Below are positions 50,936 through 60,371 of a stretch of 64,000 nucleotides of DNA, one piece after another. Every line of letters starts with the position of its first letter. Within the stretch, counting starts at the first letter, position 1. The notes under the pieces are model-generated. The model worked only from the letters and a program-made list of their open reading frames with translations, ran no database searches and was not told where the DNA came from. This stretch comes from Dyadobacter sp. CY347 (GTDB lineage: Bacteria; Bacteroidota; Bacteroidia; Cytophagales; Spirosomataceae): the NCBI RefSeq assembly GCF_021502655.1, contig NZ_JAKFFT010000002.1, positions 868,001 through 932,000 on the forward strand, in the 5' to 3' direction. The position numbers and the translations under genes are program-made.

Positions 50936-52771
50936 TTAGCGGTTCATCGAGATCAGGAATTCCTCGTTGCTTCTGGTGCCTTTCATATGTTCGAGCAGGA
51001 AGTCCATGGATTCCATTGCATTCATGTCTGACATATGTTTTCTCAGGATCCACACTTTTTTCAATGTTTCCTTATCCAAAAGCAAATCCTCGCGGCGCGT
51101 ACCCGATGCCATAACGTCGATAGCCGGGAATACACGTTTGTTGGAAAGCTTGCGATCCAGTTGCAATTCCATGTTACCCGTTCCTTTGAACTCTTCAAAG
51201 ATAACTTCGTCCATTTTAGAACCCGTATCGATCAGTGCAGTTGCAATAATGGTCAGCGATCCGCCGTGTTCAACATTCCTTGCCGCTCCGAAGAATCTTT
51301 TTGGCTTATGTAATGCATTGGCATCCACACCACCTGAAAGGATCTTACCGGATGAAGGAACAACGGTGTTATAAGCACGGGCAAGACGTGTGATAGAATC
51401 CAGCAGAATCACGACATCATGGCCGCATTCAACCATTCTTTTGGCTTTTTCCAAAACAATGCTGGCCACTTTTACGTGACGATCCGCCTGCTCATCAAAT
51501 GTGGAAGCAATCACTTCCGCTCTAACGCTGCGCTGCATGTCAGTAACCTCTTCCGGACGTTCATCGATCAGAAGGATCAGAAGGAACACCTCCGGGTGGT
51601 TACGCGTAATTGCGTTTGCGATTTCTTTTAGTAAAACAGTTTTACCCGTTTTTGGCTGCGCAACGATCATTCCACGTTGTCCTTTTCCGATCGGTGCAAA
51701 AAGATCCAGGATCCTGGTAGAATATTGATCCGGGCGGGAGCTCAGCTTTAAGCATTCATCCGGGAAAAGAGGTGTAAGATATTCAAAAGGAATACGGTCC
51801 CTGATTTCTTCGGTTGTTTTACCATTAACTGTCTCGACGCGGAGCAAAGCAAAATATTTTTCCCCCTCTTTCGGTGGGCGAATCTGTCCCCTTACCGTAT
51901 CACCGGTTTTCAGGCCAAAAAGTTTAATCTGAGAAGGCGATACATATATATCATCCGGGCTGGCCAGGTAATTATAGTCTGCCGAGCGGAGGAATCCGTA
52001 GCCGCCATCCTGCATAATTTCAAGCACACCCTCATTAACAATCAGTCCGTCAAACTCCCTTACGTAGTTGTTGTAGTTGCGTTTGATTTTAGACGATGGA
52101 TCGTCGCGGTGGGCAGGCTGCTGCGGTTGTTGCGGCTGGCGTTCGCTAGAATCGTTGGGCTGATTCTGCTGATTTGGCTGGCGGTTTTGTCTTTCTTCTT
52201 TTGCGGCAGGTGTATTTTCTTCAGGGCTGGTTTCTGTTTTTTCCTGAACCGCTTCTTCGGTTGCAGGCGCAGCAGCTTCCGGCTGGTTGATTACTTCTTC
52301 CTTGCCCAGATCATTTAATGTATCATTATCAGAGTCGGATTCTTCACGAATGTCCAGATTATTAGGTCTTTCATTATTATCAGCAAGCTGATTTCTCAGG
52401 GAAGTATCAAATAGGGGAGCAGGTGAAGGCGACGCATTGTCTTTTTTCATCCTTGCCGACCTGTTGTTTGCCGGCTTCATGTTATCGGCAGGAGCATCAG
52501 ATGGTCTTCGCGCTCTTTTTTTCTTGGGCTCATCAGAATCGTAACCGTCTGATTCCAAGGCAGGTTGTGCTGTCGGCGCAGCCTGAGCTATATTGGTAAC
52601 AGTTTCAGCAGCTGCGGGAGCTTCTGTAACAGTTCCAGGTTCCTGTTTAAGCAGGATTCTGTTTATAAGTTCTTTTTTTGGGAGTTTAGCGTAATCTGCA
52701 ACACCAAGGTTGCTAGCTATTTCTTTAAGCTCTGATAAAAGCTTAATGTTCAATTCATCAATTGTAGGCAT
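50936..52771 (-). CDS. rho: Transcription termination factor Rho with long disordered insertion
   Basis: A 611-residue protein, about 190 longer than E. coli Rho. Residues 1-45 are the Rho_N helical domain. Residues about 50-235 are low-complexity, rich in A, E, N, P, Q, D and S, with a basic patch KKKRARRP (83-90) and a Q/N/P-rich end. The cold-shock-like RNA-binding domain starts [20 protein letters not shown] (241-260). The ATPase has Walker A QPKTGKT (372-378), Walker B VVILLD (453-458) and the R-loop region [20 protein letters not shown] (480-499). It is a hexameric RNA helicase that ends transcription. The insertion is like that of other Bacteroidota Rho proteins. Confidence 0.96.
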   Translation of the reverse strand: MPTIDELNIKLLSELKEIASNLGVADYAKLPKKELINRILLKQEPGTVTEAPAAAETVTNIAQAAPTAQPALESDGYDSDEPKKKRARRPSDAPADNMKPANNRSARMKKDNASPSPAPLFDTSLRNQLADNNERPNNLDIREESDSDNDTLNDLGKEEVINQPEAAAPATEEAVQEKTETSPEENTPAAKEERQNRQPNQQNQPNDSSERQPQQPQQPAHRDDPSSKIKRNYNNYVREFDGLIVNEGVLEIMQDGGYGFLRSADYNYLASPDDIYVSPSQIKLFGLKTGDTVRGQIRPPKEGEKYFALLRVETVNGKTTEEIRDRIPFEYLTPLFPDECLKLSSRPDQYSTRILDLFAPIGKGQRGMIVAQPKTGKTVLLKEIANAITRNHPEVFLLILLIDERPEEVTDMQRSVRAEVIASTFDEQADRHVKVASIVLEKAKRMVECGHDVVILLDSITRLARAYNTVVPSSGKILSGGVDANALHKPKRFFGAARNVEHGGSLTIIATALIDTGSKMDEVIFEEFKGTGNMELQLDRKLSNKRVFPAIDVMASGTRREDLLLDKETLKKVWILRKHMSDMNAMESMDFLLEHMKGTRSNEEFLISMNR

Positions 52772-53260
52772 ACAGACAAGGGAAAGTAAAGTAGCACTTT
52801 ACCGAATGGATATTAAGGTTTTGAATTTTTTTGGACAAAAGCCGAGAAGCATATCTCGTAGTGACGTGATGGTCATTAATATTAAAAATATCTTCTGTAT
52901 AAGCCTGGGTGACGACTTTACAAATTGAAAAACTTGATTAATATACTCTGAAAGTTAACAATTGAGTAAAGGAAGTAAAGACAGTAAATCGTCAAGATTT
53001 TTAAAACCTCGATAACGTTGAGAGTTACCGTGAGATGGAATTTGGATTTAAAAGTCGATACTGGACTTATAGCGACGAAGGTAAAAAATTTATTCTTTAC
53101 ATCAAAATAAAAACCCGTTGAATGCAAGAAAATAAATGATTCTCCTTTTTTCTTTTTCGGGCTTTGCGTTTAAGTGCTGATAATGAATGCGGAAATCCCA
53201 AAGCGAACCTTTTTATAAGCACTAGTTTTTGTGGGCCAAATGTGGGACTTTTGCAAAATT
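52772..53260. other. Intergenic region between rho and coaX
   Basis: 489 bp between divergent genes. It is AT-rich. A 69-codon minus-strand frame (52918-53127) is rich in F, I, L and S and not convincing. Near coaX, GACTTTTG (53246-53253) is one base from TAnnTTTG and ends 7 bp before the ATG, which suggests an almost leaderless mRNA. The rho leader may be long, and Rho genes are often autoregulated, but no structure was recognised. Confidence 0.5.
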
Positions 53261-53983
53261 ATGAATATTGTCATTGATTCTGGGAACACGTATTCGAAAG
53301 TCGGATGGTTTGAAGGTGATAAACTGATACGCTATACGACGCGCCTTACTTTTGGCGAATTAATCGAAGCTGTGCTGGCCCAGGTTCCGGAATATATCTT
53401 ATATTCATCTGTAAGCTTTACGGCATCCGATTTTGAAAAGGCCCTTGGAAAGCCGCTGAAAATATTTGATTTAACGCCCGACACACCACTGCCCATCACC
53501 AAAAACTATGACACGCCGCAAACGCTGGGAGCCGACCGGATTGCCGCTTCCGCAGGCGCCAATTTTCTTTATCCCAAAGAAGACCTGGTTGTCATTGACA
53601 TGGGCACCTGCATTACTTACGATCTGATTGATAAAAACGCGGTGTTTCAGGGAGGCATGATTTCGCCGGGCGTGAAAATGCGATTTAATGCCATGCATTC
53701 GTTTACTAAGCGACTTCCGCTGGTCGAACCCGAAACAGATCCGGAATTAATAGGGAAAAGCACACGCAGCGCCATGCAAAGTGGTGTAATGAATGGGGTT
53801 CTTGCAGAAATGCAAGGAATTATTGAAAGGTATCGACACAAATCGCCGGATTTGCGCGTACTATTATGTGGAGGTGATGCTGCTTTTTTTGAAAGTAGCC
53901 TGAAACCACCCATCTTTGCGGTGCCGGAATTGGTTTTAATAGGATTGAACAGAATTTTAACATATAATGTCTCGTTACAGTAG
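53261..53983 (+). CDS. coaX: Type III pantothenate kinase
   Basis: ATG 53261 gives 240 residues; the GTG at 53231 is less likely because the family starts NIVIDSGNTYSKVGWF directly. Further motifs are TPQTLGADRIAASAGANFLY (about 86-105), VVIDMGTCITYDLID (about 111-125) and QGGMISPGVKMRFNAMHSFT. CoaX phosphorylates pantothenate in the first step of coenzyme A synthesis. CoaBC, which acts later in the pathway, is at 60368. Its 3' end overlaps the next gene by 17 bp. Confidence 0.93.
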   Translation: MNIVIDSGNTYSKVGWFEGDKLIRYTTRLTFGELIEAVLAQVPEYILYSSVSFTASDFEKALGKPLKIFDLTPDTPLPITKNYDTPQTLGADRIAASAGANFLYPKEDLVVIDMGTCITYDLIDKNAVFQGGMISPGVKMRFNAMHSFTKRLPLVEPETDPELIGKSTRSAMQSGVMNGVLAEMQGIIERYRHKSPDLRVLLCGGDAAFFESSLKPPIFAVPELVLIGLNRILTYNVSLQ

Positions 53984-55286
53984 ATTCAGAATACTCACAT
54001 TTGCAATTGCACTCATTTGGAATTGTACATACCTCAATACGGCGCTAAGGGCACAAGGCTTGGGCAATTCTCCATACTCTTCACTGGGAATGGGAGAGTT
54101 TTACGGCGATGCTTATTCTGATAATACAGGAATGGGGCAGTCCGGTGTTAGTACTGGCACCGGGTTTCAGATCAATAATCTTAACCCTGCACTTTGGGTG
54201 CGTAACCGGTTTACAACCCTGGACATTGGTCTGATCGGACAATATAAGGATGTTGTGTCCGGTGCAAAAAAACAGCAAAATGCTGGCGGTAATCTCGCCT
54301 ATGTTTCCCTTGCCTTTCCTATCAGCCCGCGCTGGGTGCTGGGCGTAAGCCTTAAACCATACACGTTTGTTGATTATAGCAACTCTTCTATCCGCGACGT
54401 GCAGGGAACCCAGTTTGTGGGAATTTACAATACAACCGGAAAGGGAGGCATCAATAAGGCTTCTGTCACAACGGCTTATCAGGTTACGAAATATTTAAGT
54501 CTTGGTCTTGAAACTTCTTATTTCTTCGGAAATGTGCGGAAGGCCACAGAGGTTTCCCTGGTCGACAGGGCCGCGGTAATAAGAGGCGACGATCTTTCCA
54601 ATGAATACATTGTTAGTTTAAATGACAGGACAACCTACTCGGACATTGCATTCCGTGCAGGTGCTGCATTAAGGATTCCGATTAAGAAAGAAAATAAGCT
54701 GAACTTGAACCTGGGCGCATCTTACAGCATTGGAACGACAATCAATGCGGATCAAACGACAACTTTTGAGGTGACCTCAAACGCGCTTGATGTCATCAAC
54801 CCGGATACGCTTCAAAATGCACTTGGCGGCGGACTTAAAACGCCTAATCAATTCTTGGTTGGCGGAAGTCTGGAATGGCCGTTCAAATTGATTTTATCGG
54901 CGGATTTCAGCTATCAGCAATGGTCGCAATACAGGAGCTTTTCCAGATCAAATGATGGTTTGAAAGACGTAGGCCGTATTAATGTAGGGGCAGAATATCT
55001 TCCAAGATTTACATCGCTTAACTACTTTGATCTGGTAAGATACCGCGTTGGGTTCAGCTATGGTAAAACGCCGTATTCGATTGGAAAAAGTGATGTCAAT
55101 GATACCAATGTAAGTCTGGGCTTTACATTCCCGATGGGCCGTGGATATCAGAACTTTCTGTCTGTTGCACTCGTCGCAGGGCAAAGAGGCAACACGGGCG
55201 GAGGGATGATAAGAGAGCGTTATGGACGCGTTGTACTAGGCATTACGCTGTTGGAAAGATGGTTTGTTAAACAGAAAATCGACTAA
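53967..55286 (+). CDS. Putative outer-membrane beta-barrel protein
   Basis: A 439-residue protein with a signal peptide (FAIALIWNCTYLNTALRAQG). The mature part starts LGNSPYSSLGMGEFYGDAYS and shows alternating strands with aromatic girdles typical of FadL/OmpP1-like barrels, with GTGFQINNLNPALW near residues 65-78. The gene overlaps coaX by 17 bp and is followed after 8 bp by lptC. This coaX-OMP-lptC order recurs in Bacteroidota as far as I know. A role in envelope biogenesis or transport is inferred from neighbours only. Confidence 0.75.
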   Translation: MSRYSRFRILTFAIALIWNCTYLNTALRAQGLGNSPYSSLGMGEFYGDAYSDNTGMGQSGVSTGTGFQINNLNPALWVRNRFTTLDIGLIGQYKDVVSGAKKQQNAGGNLAYVSLAFPISPRWVLGVSLKPYTFVDYSNSSIRDVQGTQFVGIYNTTGKGGINKASVTTAYQVTKYLSLGLETSYFFGNVRKATEVSLVDRAAVIRGDDLSNEYIVSLNDRTTYSDIAFRAGAALRIPIKKENKLNLNLGASYSIGTTINADQTTTFEVTSNALDVINPDTLQNALGGGLKTPNQFLVGGSLEWPFKLILSADFSYQQWSQYRSFSRSNDGLKDVGRINVGAEYLPRFTSLNYFDLVRYRVGFSYGKTPYSIGKSDVNDTNVSLGFTFPMGRGYQNFLSVALVAGQRGNTGGGMIRERYGRVVLGITLLERWFVKQKID

Positions 55287-55294
55287 AATCAGAC

Positions 55295-55876
55295 ATGCGA
55301 CTTGCATTGATCTTCACACAAATACAAAAAGGAAATAAATTTTTATCTCCTTTTTACCTTCTTGTGCTGGCGGTGTGGATGCTGGCAGCTTGTGAGGGAA
55401 AACAAAATAAATTAGGTGCATTATACACCGGCCCGCTCGAACTTGTCAATGATGTTGAGGTAAAATACAGTGAGCAGGGAAAGCTTAAAGTGGTGATGAA
55501 AACGCCCAAGCGCCTCGCTTATCAGAACGAAGCACAAGTTTTTCCCGATACGATCAACATTAACTTTTACGATACAACGGGCACCATCGTAACACGCCTG
55601 CGTTCCGATTCGGGACATTATGACAAAGCGGCGGATGTTTATATTGTAAAGGGAAATGTTCGCGTCGTAAAATCAGAAACAGAAGAGCTGCTTACTACCA
55701 CAGAGCTCAATTGGAGTCCACGCACCAGGAAGGTCTTTACAGATAAACCACTTTCCGTGATCAACAAGCGGACTTCTGAAATTACCAATGCAATTGGAAT
55801 GGATGCAGAGCAGGATTTTACACGGATCAAATTCAGAAAGGCGACCGGAATCTACAAGTTCAGCGGCGCACCTTAA
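55295..55876 (+). CDS. lptC: LptC-like lipopolysaccharide export protein
   Basis: A 193-residue protein with an N-terminal hydrophobic segment ending in a lipobox, VWMLAACEGK (Cys33), and a beta-jelly-roll of the LptC/YrbK type: TGPLELVNDVEVKYSEQGKL, INFYDTTGTIVTRLRSDSGH, VRVVKSETEELLTTTELNWS. LptC takes LPS from LptBFG and hands it to LptA across the periplasm. The lipoprotein form differs from E. coli LptC, which has a membrane helix, but is common in Bacteroidota. The 3' end overlaps the convergent cytochrome c gene by 4 bp. Confidence 0.85.
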   Translation: MRLALIFTQIQKGNKFLSPFYLLVLAVWMLAACEGKQNKLGALYTGPLELVNDVEVKYSEQGKLKVVMKTPKRLAYQNEAQVFPDTININFYDTTGTIVTRLRSDSGHYDKAADVYIVKGNVRVVKSETEELLTTTELNWSPRTRKVFTDKPLSVINKRTSEITNAIGMDAEQDFTRIKFRKATGIYKFSGAP

Positions 55877-56286
55877 TATTCTTTGCAATTCTTCAATGCA
55901 GCCTGTACAGTTTCGATCGAAGTATATACGCTGTCTTGCCCCCACTTCATACTCAGGAAGCTGACCAGCTCGGCAATCTCAATCTCAGTCAGTTTAGGGT
56001 TGGCTGGCATGGGGCGGTTGAATTCTTTGCCATCGACTATAATAGTGCCCTTCATGCCGTTTCTGATAATGCACGCAACTGCGGATTTATCATTGTATCG
56101 GTCAGACTTCGCCAATGGCGGATACAGATTGGACATTCCCTTGCCGTCGGCCTGATGGCAATTGGCACAATAGGTTGTGTAAAGATTATATCCTTCTACA
56201 AAATACTGCTCGCTTTTTAGCTCAGAAGCGCTCTTGCAGGACAACACTGCCATAACAAACAAAACAATAATGGCTGGCTTGGTCAT
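55873..56286 (-). CDS. Small c-type cytochrome lipoprotein
   Basis: A 137-residue protein with lipobox VLSC (Cys17) and one haem site, CANCH at 40-44; the probable distal ligand is the Met in FNRPMPANPKLT near residue 93. LTEIEIAELVSFLSMKWG is the C-terminal helix of class I cytochromes c. It lies 19 bp after the SCO-family gene, so it may serve electron transfer to, or copper-site assembly of, a terminal oxidase. No oxidase genes are in the window. Confidence 0.88.
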   Translation of the reverse strand: MTKPAIIVLFVMAVLSCKSASELKSEQYFVEGYNLYTTYCANCHQADGKGMSNLYPPLAKSDRYNDKSAVACIIRNGMKGTIIVDGKEFNRPMPANPKLTEIEIAELVSFLSMKWGQDSVYTSIETVQAALKNCKEY

Positions 56287-56305
56287 GAAATCATGGGGTG
56301 ACTTA

Positions 56306-56962
56306 CTATTTGTATTCGTCGAGCAGGATCTTCATGTCGGCAATTAACTTCTGCGTTCCTTCTTCCGTGGTGCCGTCGTACATGCCCCTCACACGCTTTT
56401 CCTTATCAATGAGGATGAATGCTCCTCCGTGAATGTATCCGCCGTCAGCGGTCTTGTCTTCCTTTGCAGTGACCAGATAGTTGTGTTGGCCAATTTCAAA
56501 GATCTTTTCCTTGTTTCCGGTCAGAAATTGCCATTGACTGCCTTCGACTCCCAAATCTGTTGCAAATTTCTTTAACACCTGAGGCGTGTCATGGTCGGGA
56601 TCGATGGAGTGGGAGAGGATCATGACCTGCGGGTTTCCTTTGTACTGATCGTAAACCTTAATCATTTGGCGCTTCATAATAGGGCAAATGGTCGGGCAGG
56701 TTGTGAAGAAAAAATCCGCAACATAGATCTTGCCTTCTGCGATCTTTTCAGAAACGGAGTCGCCTTCCTGATTAACAAAGGAAAAAGCCGGAATGGTGTT
56801 ATAAACCGTGTCTACAACTTCCTTTCCATCAACCATTTTCTTCACCGCATCACGTTCTCCAAGGATCGGCAATTTTTTCTCTTCTTTACAGCTGGTAATG
56901 CTAAAAATGAATGCAGCCAGTACGAACGTGTATATATGGATAGTCTTAATTCTTAATTTCAT
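56306..56962 (-). CDS. SCO1/SenC family copper protein
   Basis: A 218-residue lipoprotein (ITSC, Cys25) with a thioredoxin fold. The copper ligands are the CxxxC pair Cys89 and Cys93 in FFFTTCPTICPIMKRQM and His178 in GGYIHGGAFILID, all conserved. SCO proteins deliver copper to the CuA site of cytochrome oxidase and act as thiol reductases. It sits between a small coiled-coil lipoprotein and a cytochrome c; spacings of 6 and 19 bp point to one operon. Confidence 0.93.
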   Translation of the reverse strand: MKLRIKTIHIYTFVLAAFIFSITSCKEEKKLPILGERDAVKKMVDGKEVVDTVYNTIPAFSFVNQEGDSVSEKIAEGKIYVADFFFTTCPTICPIMKRQMIKVYDQYKGNPQVMILSHSIDPDHDTPQVLKKFATDLGVEGSQWQFLTGNKEKIFEIGQHNYLVTAKEDKTADGGYIHGGAFILIDKEKRVRGMYDGTTEEGTQKLIADMKILLDEYK

Positions 56963-56968
56963 AACCTG

Positions 56969-57406
56969 TTACTCCAAAAATGTTTGCGCTTCCTGAATTG
57001 ACTTTAATGTTACCTGTTTCACTTGCAGGATCTTTTCCTTTTCGGTCTCAAAATATTGAATCGCCTGCTCTGGTTTTAACGCCTTGGCAGAATCACCTCT
57101 GTACCCGTGCATCCAGCTCATCATCAGCTTATCAGACTCGTTGAGCTTTTGGTTGAGGTCCACAGCCTTCATGCGCTCTTCGGCAATGGTATTACTGCTA
57201 ATGCCCTCATTTTGAAGGCTATCCATATGCTGGATTTTCTTGGAAAGTTGTGATTTTAATGTCATGATCTGATCCATTTGCGGCATTACTTCGTCGTGAA
57301 TGGTCATCACTTCTGCTTCCAGTTCAGTGGCTTTATCTTGTTTACCTTCTTTACCACATCCTGACAAAAGTGCCAGGACAAACAGGGTTAGTAGCGGGTA
57401 TTTCAT
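56969..57406 (-). CDS. Small coiled-coil lipoprotein
   Basis: A 145-residue protein with lipobox LLSGC (Cys17) and an almost wholly helical mature part (KATELEAEVMTIHDEVMPQM, MTLKSQLSKKIQHMDSLQNE, FETEKEKILQVKQVTLKSIQ). No family is recognised; similar proteins are loosely named viral A-type inclusion-like in Bacteroidota. It is the first gene of the set with SCO and cytochrome c, 6 bp before SCO, so it may help oxidase assembly. The function is inferred only from position. Confidence 0.7.
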   Translation of the reverse strand: MKYPLLTLFVLALLSGCGKEGKQDKATELEAEVMTIHDEVMPQMDQIMTLKSQLSKKIQHMDSLQNEGISSNTIAEERMKAVDLNQKLNESDKLMMSWMHGYRGDSAKALKPEQAIQYFETEKEKILQVKQVTLKSIQEAQTFLE

Positions 57407-57454
57407 GCGTTTTTTGGGAGGTTAAAATGTATTATTGTTGGCAATGCTGCTTGG

Positions 57455-59116
57455 TCAACTTTGTTCTTTCAGGATCATTTCGCGCGCATTGACCAGCACC
57501 GAATCGGAAGGATTATGGCCGCCGATCATTTGCGCAATTTCCTGCACACGCTCGTCTACGGTTAGCTTTTTGATTTTACTGACAGTCTTTTCGGATGAAT
57601 GGTCTTTGTAAACAAAATAATGCGCATTACCGCTACTGGCAATCTGGTGTAAGTGCGTGATGGCGATAATCTGGTGGTTATGCGCCATATTTTGCATCAT
57701 CTTTCCCATTTTTCTGGCAATTTCACCCGAAACACCCGTATCAATTTCATCGAAAATGATCGTCGGGAGCATTCGTTTGTCTGCAAGAATGTATTTGATA
57801 ACCATCATCAATCTGGAAAATTCCCCGCCGGAGGCAACCTGCTTCAAATCCTGCGGAACGACACCTTTGTTGCCGCTAAAAAGGAAGGCAACCGAATCCA
57901 GGCCGTTTGCTGTCGGCAAAGTCTCCGTAACCTGTATAGATAAACTGGCGTTTGGGATTCCCAGTTCCGAAAGTCTTTCCAAAATCAGTGTTTCTATTGC
58001 TTTGGTAACTTTTCGTCGCTTTTCTGAGAGGATTTTTGCGCTTTTGAGCATGGCCTCCTTTGCCTGGGTCGCAGCTTTTTCGGCCTTAACCAGGTCTTCA
58101 TCCAAGTTTAACACGATGCTAAGCTTACGCTGCAATTCTTCCTCGATTTGAAGCAACTGATCGACGCTGGTTACCTGATGTTTTTTGAGCAATGTATAGA
58201 TCAGGTCCAGGCGCTCCTGAACGAGCTCGGCGCGCCCCTGATCAATGTCAACAGAGCTGTTTGCCTGGTCGATCTCGTCCGCTACATCGCGTAATTCTAT
58301 TAATGTGCTCTGTACGCGCTCGCGGATTGCGTCATAAACAGGAACGAGCCTGGCGGCCTGGCCGATTGCATTGGCAGCATTTTTAAGCAGTTCAAGAATC
58401 GAGTTGTCCGGGTTATCCAGTAATGTATACGCGAGTTGGAGTTTTTCGCGGATTTCCACTGCATTTTCCAGAATGTTCAGCTCTACTTCAAGCTTCTCTT
58501 GTTCGTCTGAAACCAGCTTCGCATTGTCTAATTCCTGAAAGAGAAATTGGTCGTAATCGAACTCTTTTCTGAGCTTGACCGCTTCCTGCTGCAGCGTTTC
58601 AAAAGCCTTGGCGGCGTCCTTATAGGCCGAAAAGTCACGCTGATAGGATTTAAGCAGTTGCGCATTATCAGCAAATGAATCCACCACACGAAGCTGAAAC
58701 TCATTATTGCCCAGCATCACCGAATCGTGTTGCGAGTGAATGTCAAGCAGCTGGCTTCCAATGCGTTTTAGGGCATCTAGGTTCACAGGTGTATCATTGA
58801 CGAATGCACGTGACTTGCCAGCGACAGAAATTTCGCGGCGAATGATGCATTCATCGGAATAGTCTACATTTTCGTCCTCAAAATTTGGAGCAAGATCATA
58901 GCCGGAAAGATTGAAACTGCCTTCGATCACACATTTTTCGCTGGAATCGTATAACGATTTTACGTCTGCCCGATTGCCCAGAAGTAAGCCAATGGCACCC
59001 AGCATGATCGACTTTCCAGCGCCCGTTTCACCCGTTATGATGTTCAGTCCGGGATCTGGTGACATTTCCAGTTGCTTAATCAGCGCGTAATTTTTTATAA
59101 GTAAATTCGAAAGCAT
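57455..59116 (-). CDS. recN: DNA repair protein RecN
   Basis: A 553-residue SMC-like ATPase of full length. Walker A is GLNIITGETGAGKSIMLGAI (about 23-42), the ABC signature is LKQVASGGEFSRLMMVIKYI (about 427-446), Walker B is PTIIFDEIDTGVSGEIARK, and long coiled-coil arms lie between. RecN acts at double-strand breaks. It is the last gene in a run bamD, rpoZ, coaBC, porD-like, small protein, recN. No SOS box could be assigned. Confidence 0.96.
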   Translation of the reverse strand: MLSNLLIKNYALIKQLEMSPDPGLNIITGETGAGKSIMLGAIGLLLGNRADVKSLYDSSEKCVIEGSFNLSGYDLAPNFEDENVDYSDECIIRREISVAGKSRAFVNDTPVNLDALKRIGSQLLDIHSQHDSVMLGNNEFQLRVVDSFADNAQLLKSYQRDFSAYKDAAKAFETLQQEAVKLRKEFDYDQFLFQELDNAKLVSDEQEKLEVELNILENAVEIREKLQLAYTLLDNPDNSILELLKNAANAIGQAARLVPVYDAIRERVQSTLIELRDVADEIDQANSSVDIDQGRAELVQERLDLIYTLLKKHQVTSVDQLLQIEEELQRKLSIVLNLDEDLVKAEKAATQAKEAMLKSAKILSEKRRKVTKAIETLILERLSELGIPNASLSIQVTETLPTANGLDSVAFLFSGNKGVVPQDLKQVASGGEFSRLMMVIKYILADKRMLPTIIFDEIDTGVSGEIARKMGKMMQNMAHNHQIIAITHLHQIASSGNAHYFVYKDHSSEKTVSKIKKLTVDERVQEIAQMIGGHNPSDSVLVNAREMILKEQS

Positions 59117-59186
59117 ATCTATACGAATATAGTTATCAGATCAACAATTAGGAAATATAACGATTCGCATTCCGGTTTTTGATGGC

Positions 59187-59411
59187 TCATTTTGAGCTGG
59201 CGTCATACACGATCTCATAAAGCGAAGGCAATGGAATGAGGTGCGCGTGGTTACGCGTGTCGCGGATCAGCAGATTCTCCTTTGTAAAGGATTCAAGTTT
59301 GCCAAAATGCGTGTTGCCATTGTCCATCACTGCATTGATCTCTATTTTGAGCAGCTTTTCGAGTGAAGCAAAAATGTCTTTGGAAGAAATGCGTATCAAT
59401 CTTTTGCTCAT
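59187..59411 (-). CDS. Small conserved protein with possible Sm-like fold
   Basis: A 74-residue protein. An N-terminal helix (ISSKDIFASLEKLLKIEINA) is followed by a run of strands: AVMDNGNTHFGKLESFTKEN, LLIRDTRNHAHLIPLPSLYE, IVYD. A helix plus a five-strand pattern with a GKL turn and a basic/polar loop is what Sm/LSm proteins such as Hfq show. The match is by pattern only. It lies between the porD-like gene (42 bp) and recN (70 bp) on the same strand. If it is not an Sm fold, a small beta-barrel nucleic-acid binder is the next choice. Confidence 0.65.
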   Translation of the reverse strand: MSKRLIRISSKDIFASLEKLLKIEINAVMDNGNTHFGKLESFTKENLLIRDTRNHAHLIPLPSLYEIVYDASSK

Positions 59412-59453
59412 AATAGTAAACTCAAAACAATTTGGACGGGGGAATGCGATGGT

Positions 59454-60371
59454 TTATAAGGAAAGACGTTGATATAATTGCGTTTTTGTAGGATCCAGCC
59501 CGACCAGAAGCGTGTACGCTTTTGCGCGTTCCTCGGGCTGTGCCTCTATCAGGATCCTGTACAGCTCATCGGATTTTGAATCAAAGAATGAGTTAATGAC
59601 CACACTTGCCGGGCGCAACTGATTGACTTCTTTCGCTGTGTTGAGCACTTCAAGCACTTTTGCGCGTGTTTCGGCAGGATTTTGAGTTGCCACATCAAGT
59701 CCCAGCCGGTAATATTTATACATTCCTTCTCTGAACGGCGTAAACTGCTGGCTCATCAGGTTCTCAACAAGCCAGTAGCGGTTGCGTGAATCCCCATTGG
59801 AATCCCAACCACGCTTGTTAGGGGAGGAGTTACGCGCCTGATTTACAAGGTTAAATGCCTTTTGCACGTAAGGTGACCCGCCCAGTTTGCTGAAAGAGTC
59901 GTAATCAAAAATCAAAGCGACATTGGCGTAAAAGGCCAGAATGTACGGAAGTTCTTCGGTGTAGTTATTTTCATTAAAATACAGGGGCGTGTTGGGCAAG
60001 TAGCTGAACGTGAAGTTCTTATCTACATAAGTAAAAAGAACTGTCTCGTAGTTTGAATTGTAAACAGGTCTTGAAACGACCAATTGTGCGTTTCCCTCAT
60101 AGGCGCCCTGATTCAGTGAGCGGGTCAGGTTTACATTGAGCTTACATTTGATTTTTTCTTCTTTACCAAACTCGTCGTTGGTCCAGCGCGTATTGTTCAA
60201 AAAATCATTCATATAAGTTTGAAGCTGGGCCATAGACTGTGGATCAGTCTTTTGCTGCGCTACAAGCTGCTCGTAATTAAGGTTGACAGAGAACTGAAAT
60301 TCCTGCGCGAGCGATTGGGCAGAATTCGTGCAAGCGACTATTAAAAGCAACCAAACCCATATATTTTTCAT
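59454..60371 (-). CDS. DUF4835 protein, PorD-like type IX secretion component
   Basis: A 305-residue exported protein (signal MKNIWVWLLLIVACTNSAQS and on). Motifs of the family are EFQFSVNLNYEQLV, TYMNDFLNNTRWTNDEFGKE, LPYILAFYANVALIFDYDSF and GWDSNGDSRNRYWLVENLMS. DUF4835 includes PorD, linked to the type IX secretion system in Porphyromonas. The start overlaps the stop of coaBC by 4 bp, an arrangement widely kept in Bacteroidota. A T9SS-sorted protein at 63069 shows that the organism uses this system. Confidence 0.88.
   Translation of the reverse strand: MKNIWVWLLLIVACTNSAQSLAQEFQFSVNLNYEQLVAQQKTDPQSMAQLQTYMNDFLNNTRWTNDEFGKEEKIKCKLNVNLTRSLNQGAYEGNAQLVVSRPVYNSNYETVLFTYVDKNFTFSYLPNTPLYFNENNYTEELPYILAFYANVALIFDYDSFSKLGGSPYVQKAFNLVNQARNSSPNKRGWDSNGDSRNRYWLVENLMSQQFTPFREGMYKYYRLGLDVATQNPAETRAKVLEVLNTAKEVNQLRPASVVINSFFDSKSDELYRILIEAQPEERAKAYTLLVGLDPTKTQLYQRLSL

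Noticed and set aside
52918..53127. 69-codon minus-strand frame upstream of rho
   Set aside because: Low-complexity F/I/L/S-rich product, no start signal; probably leader or spacer DNA.
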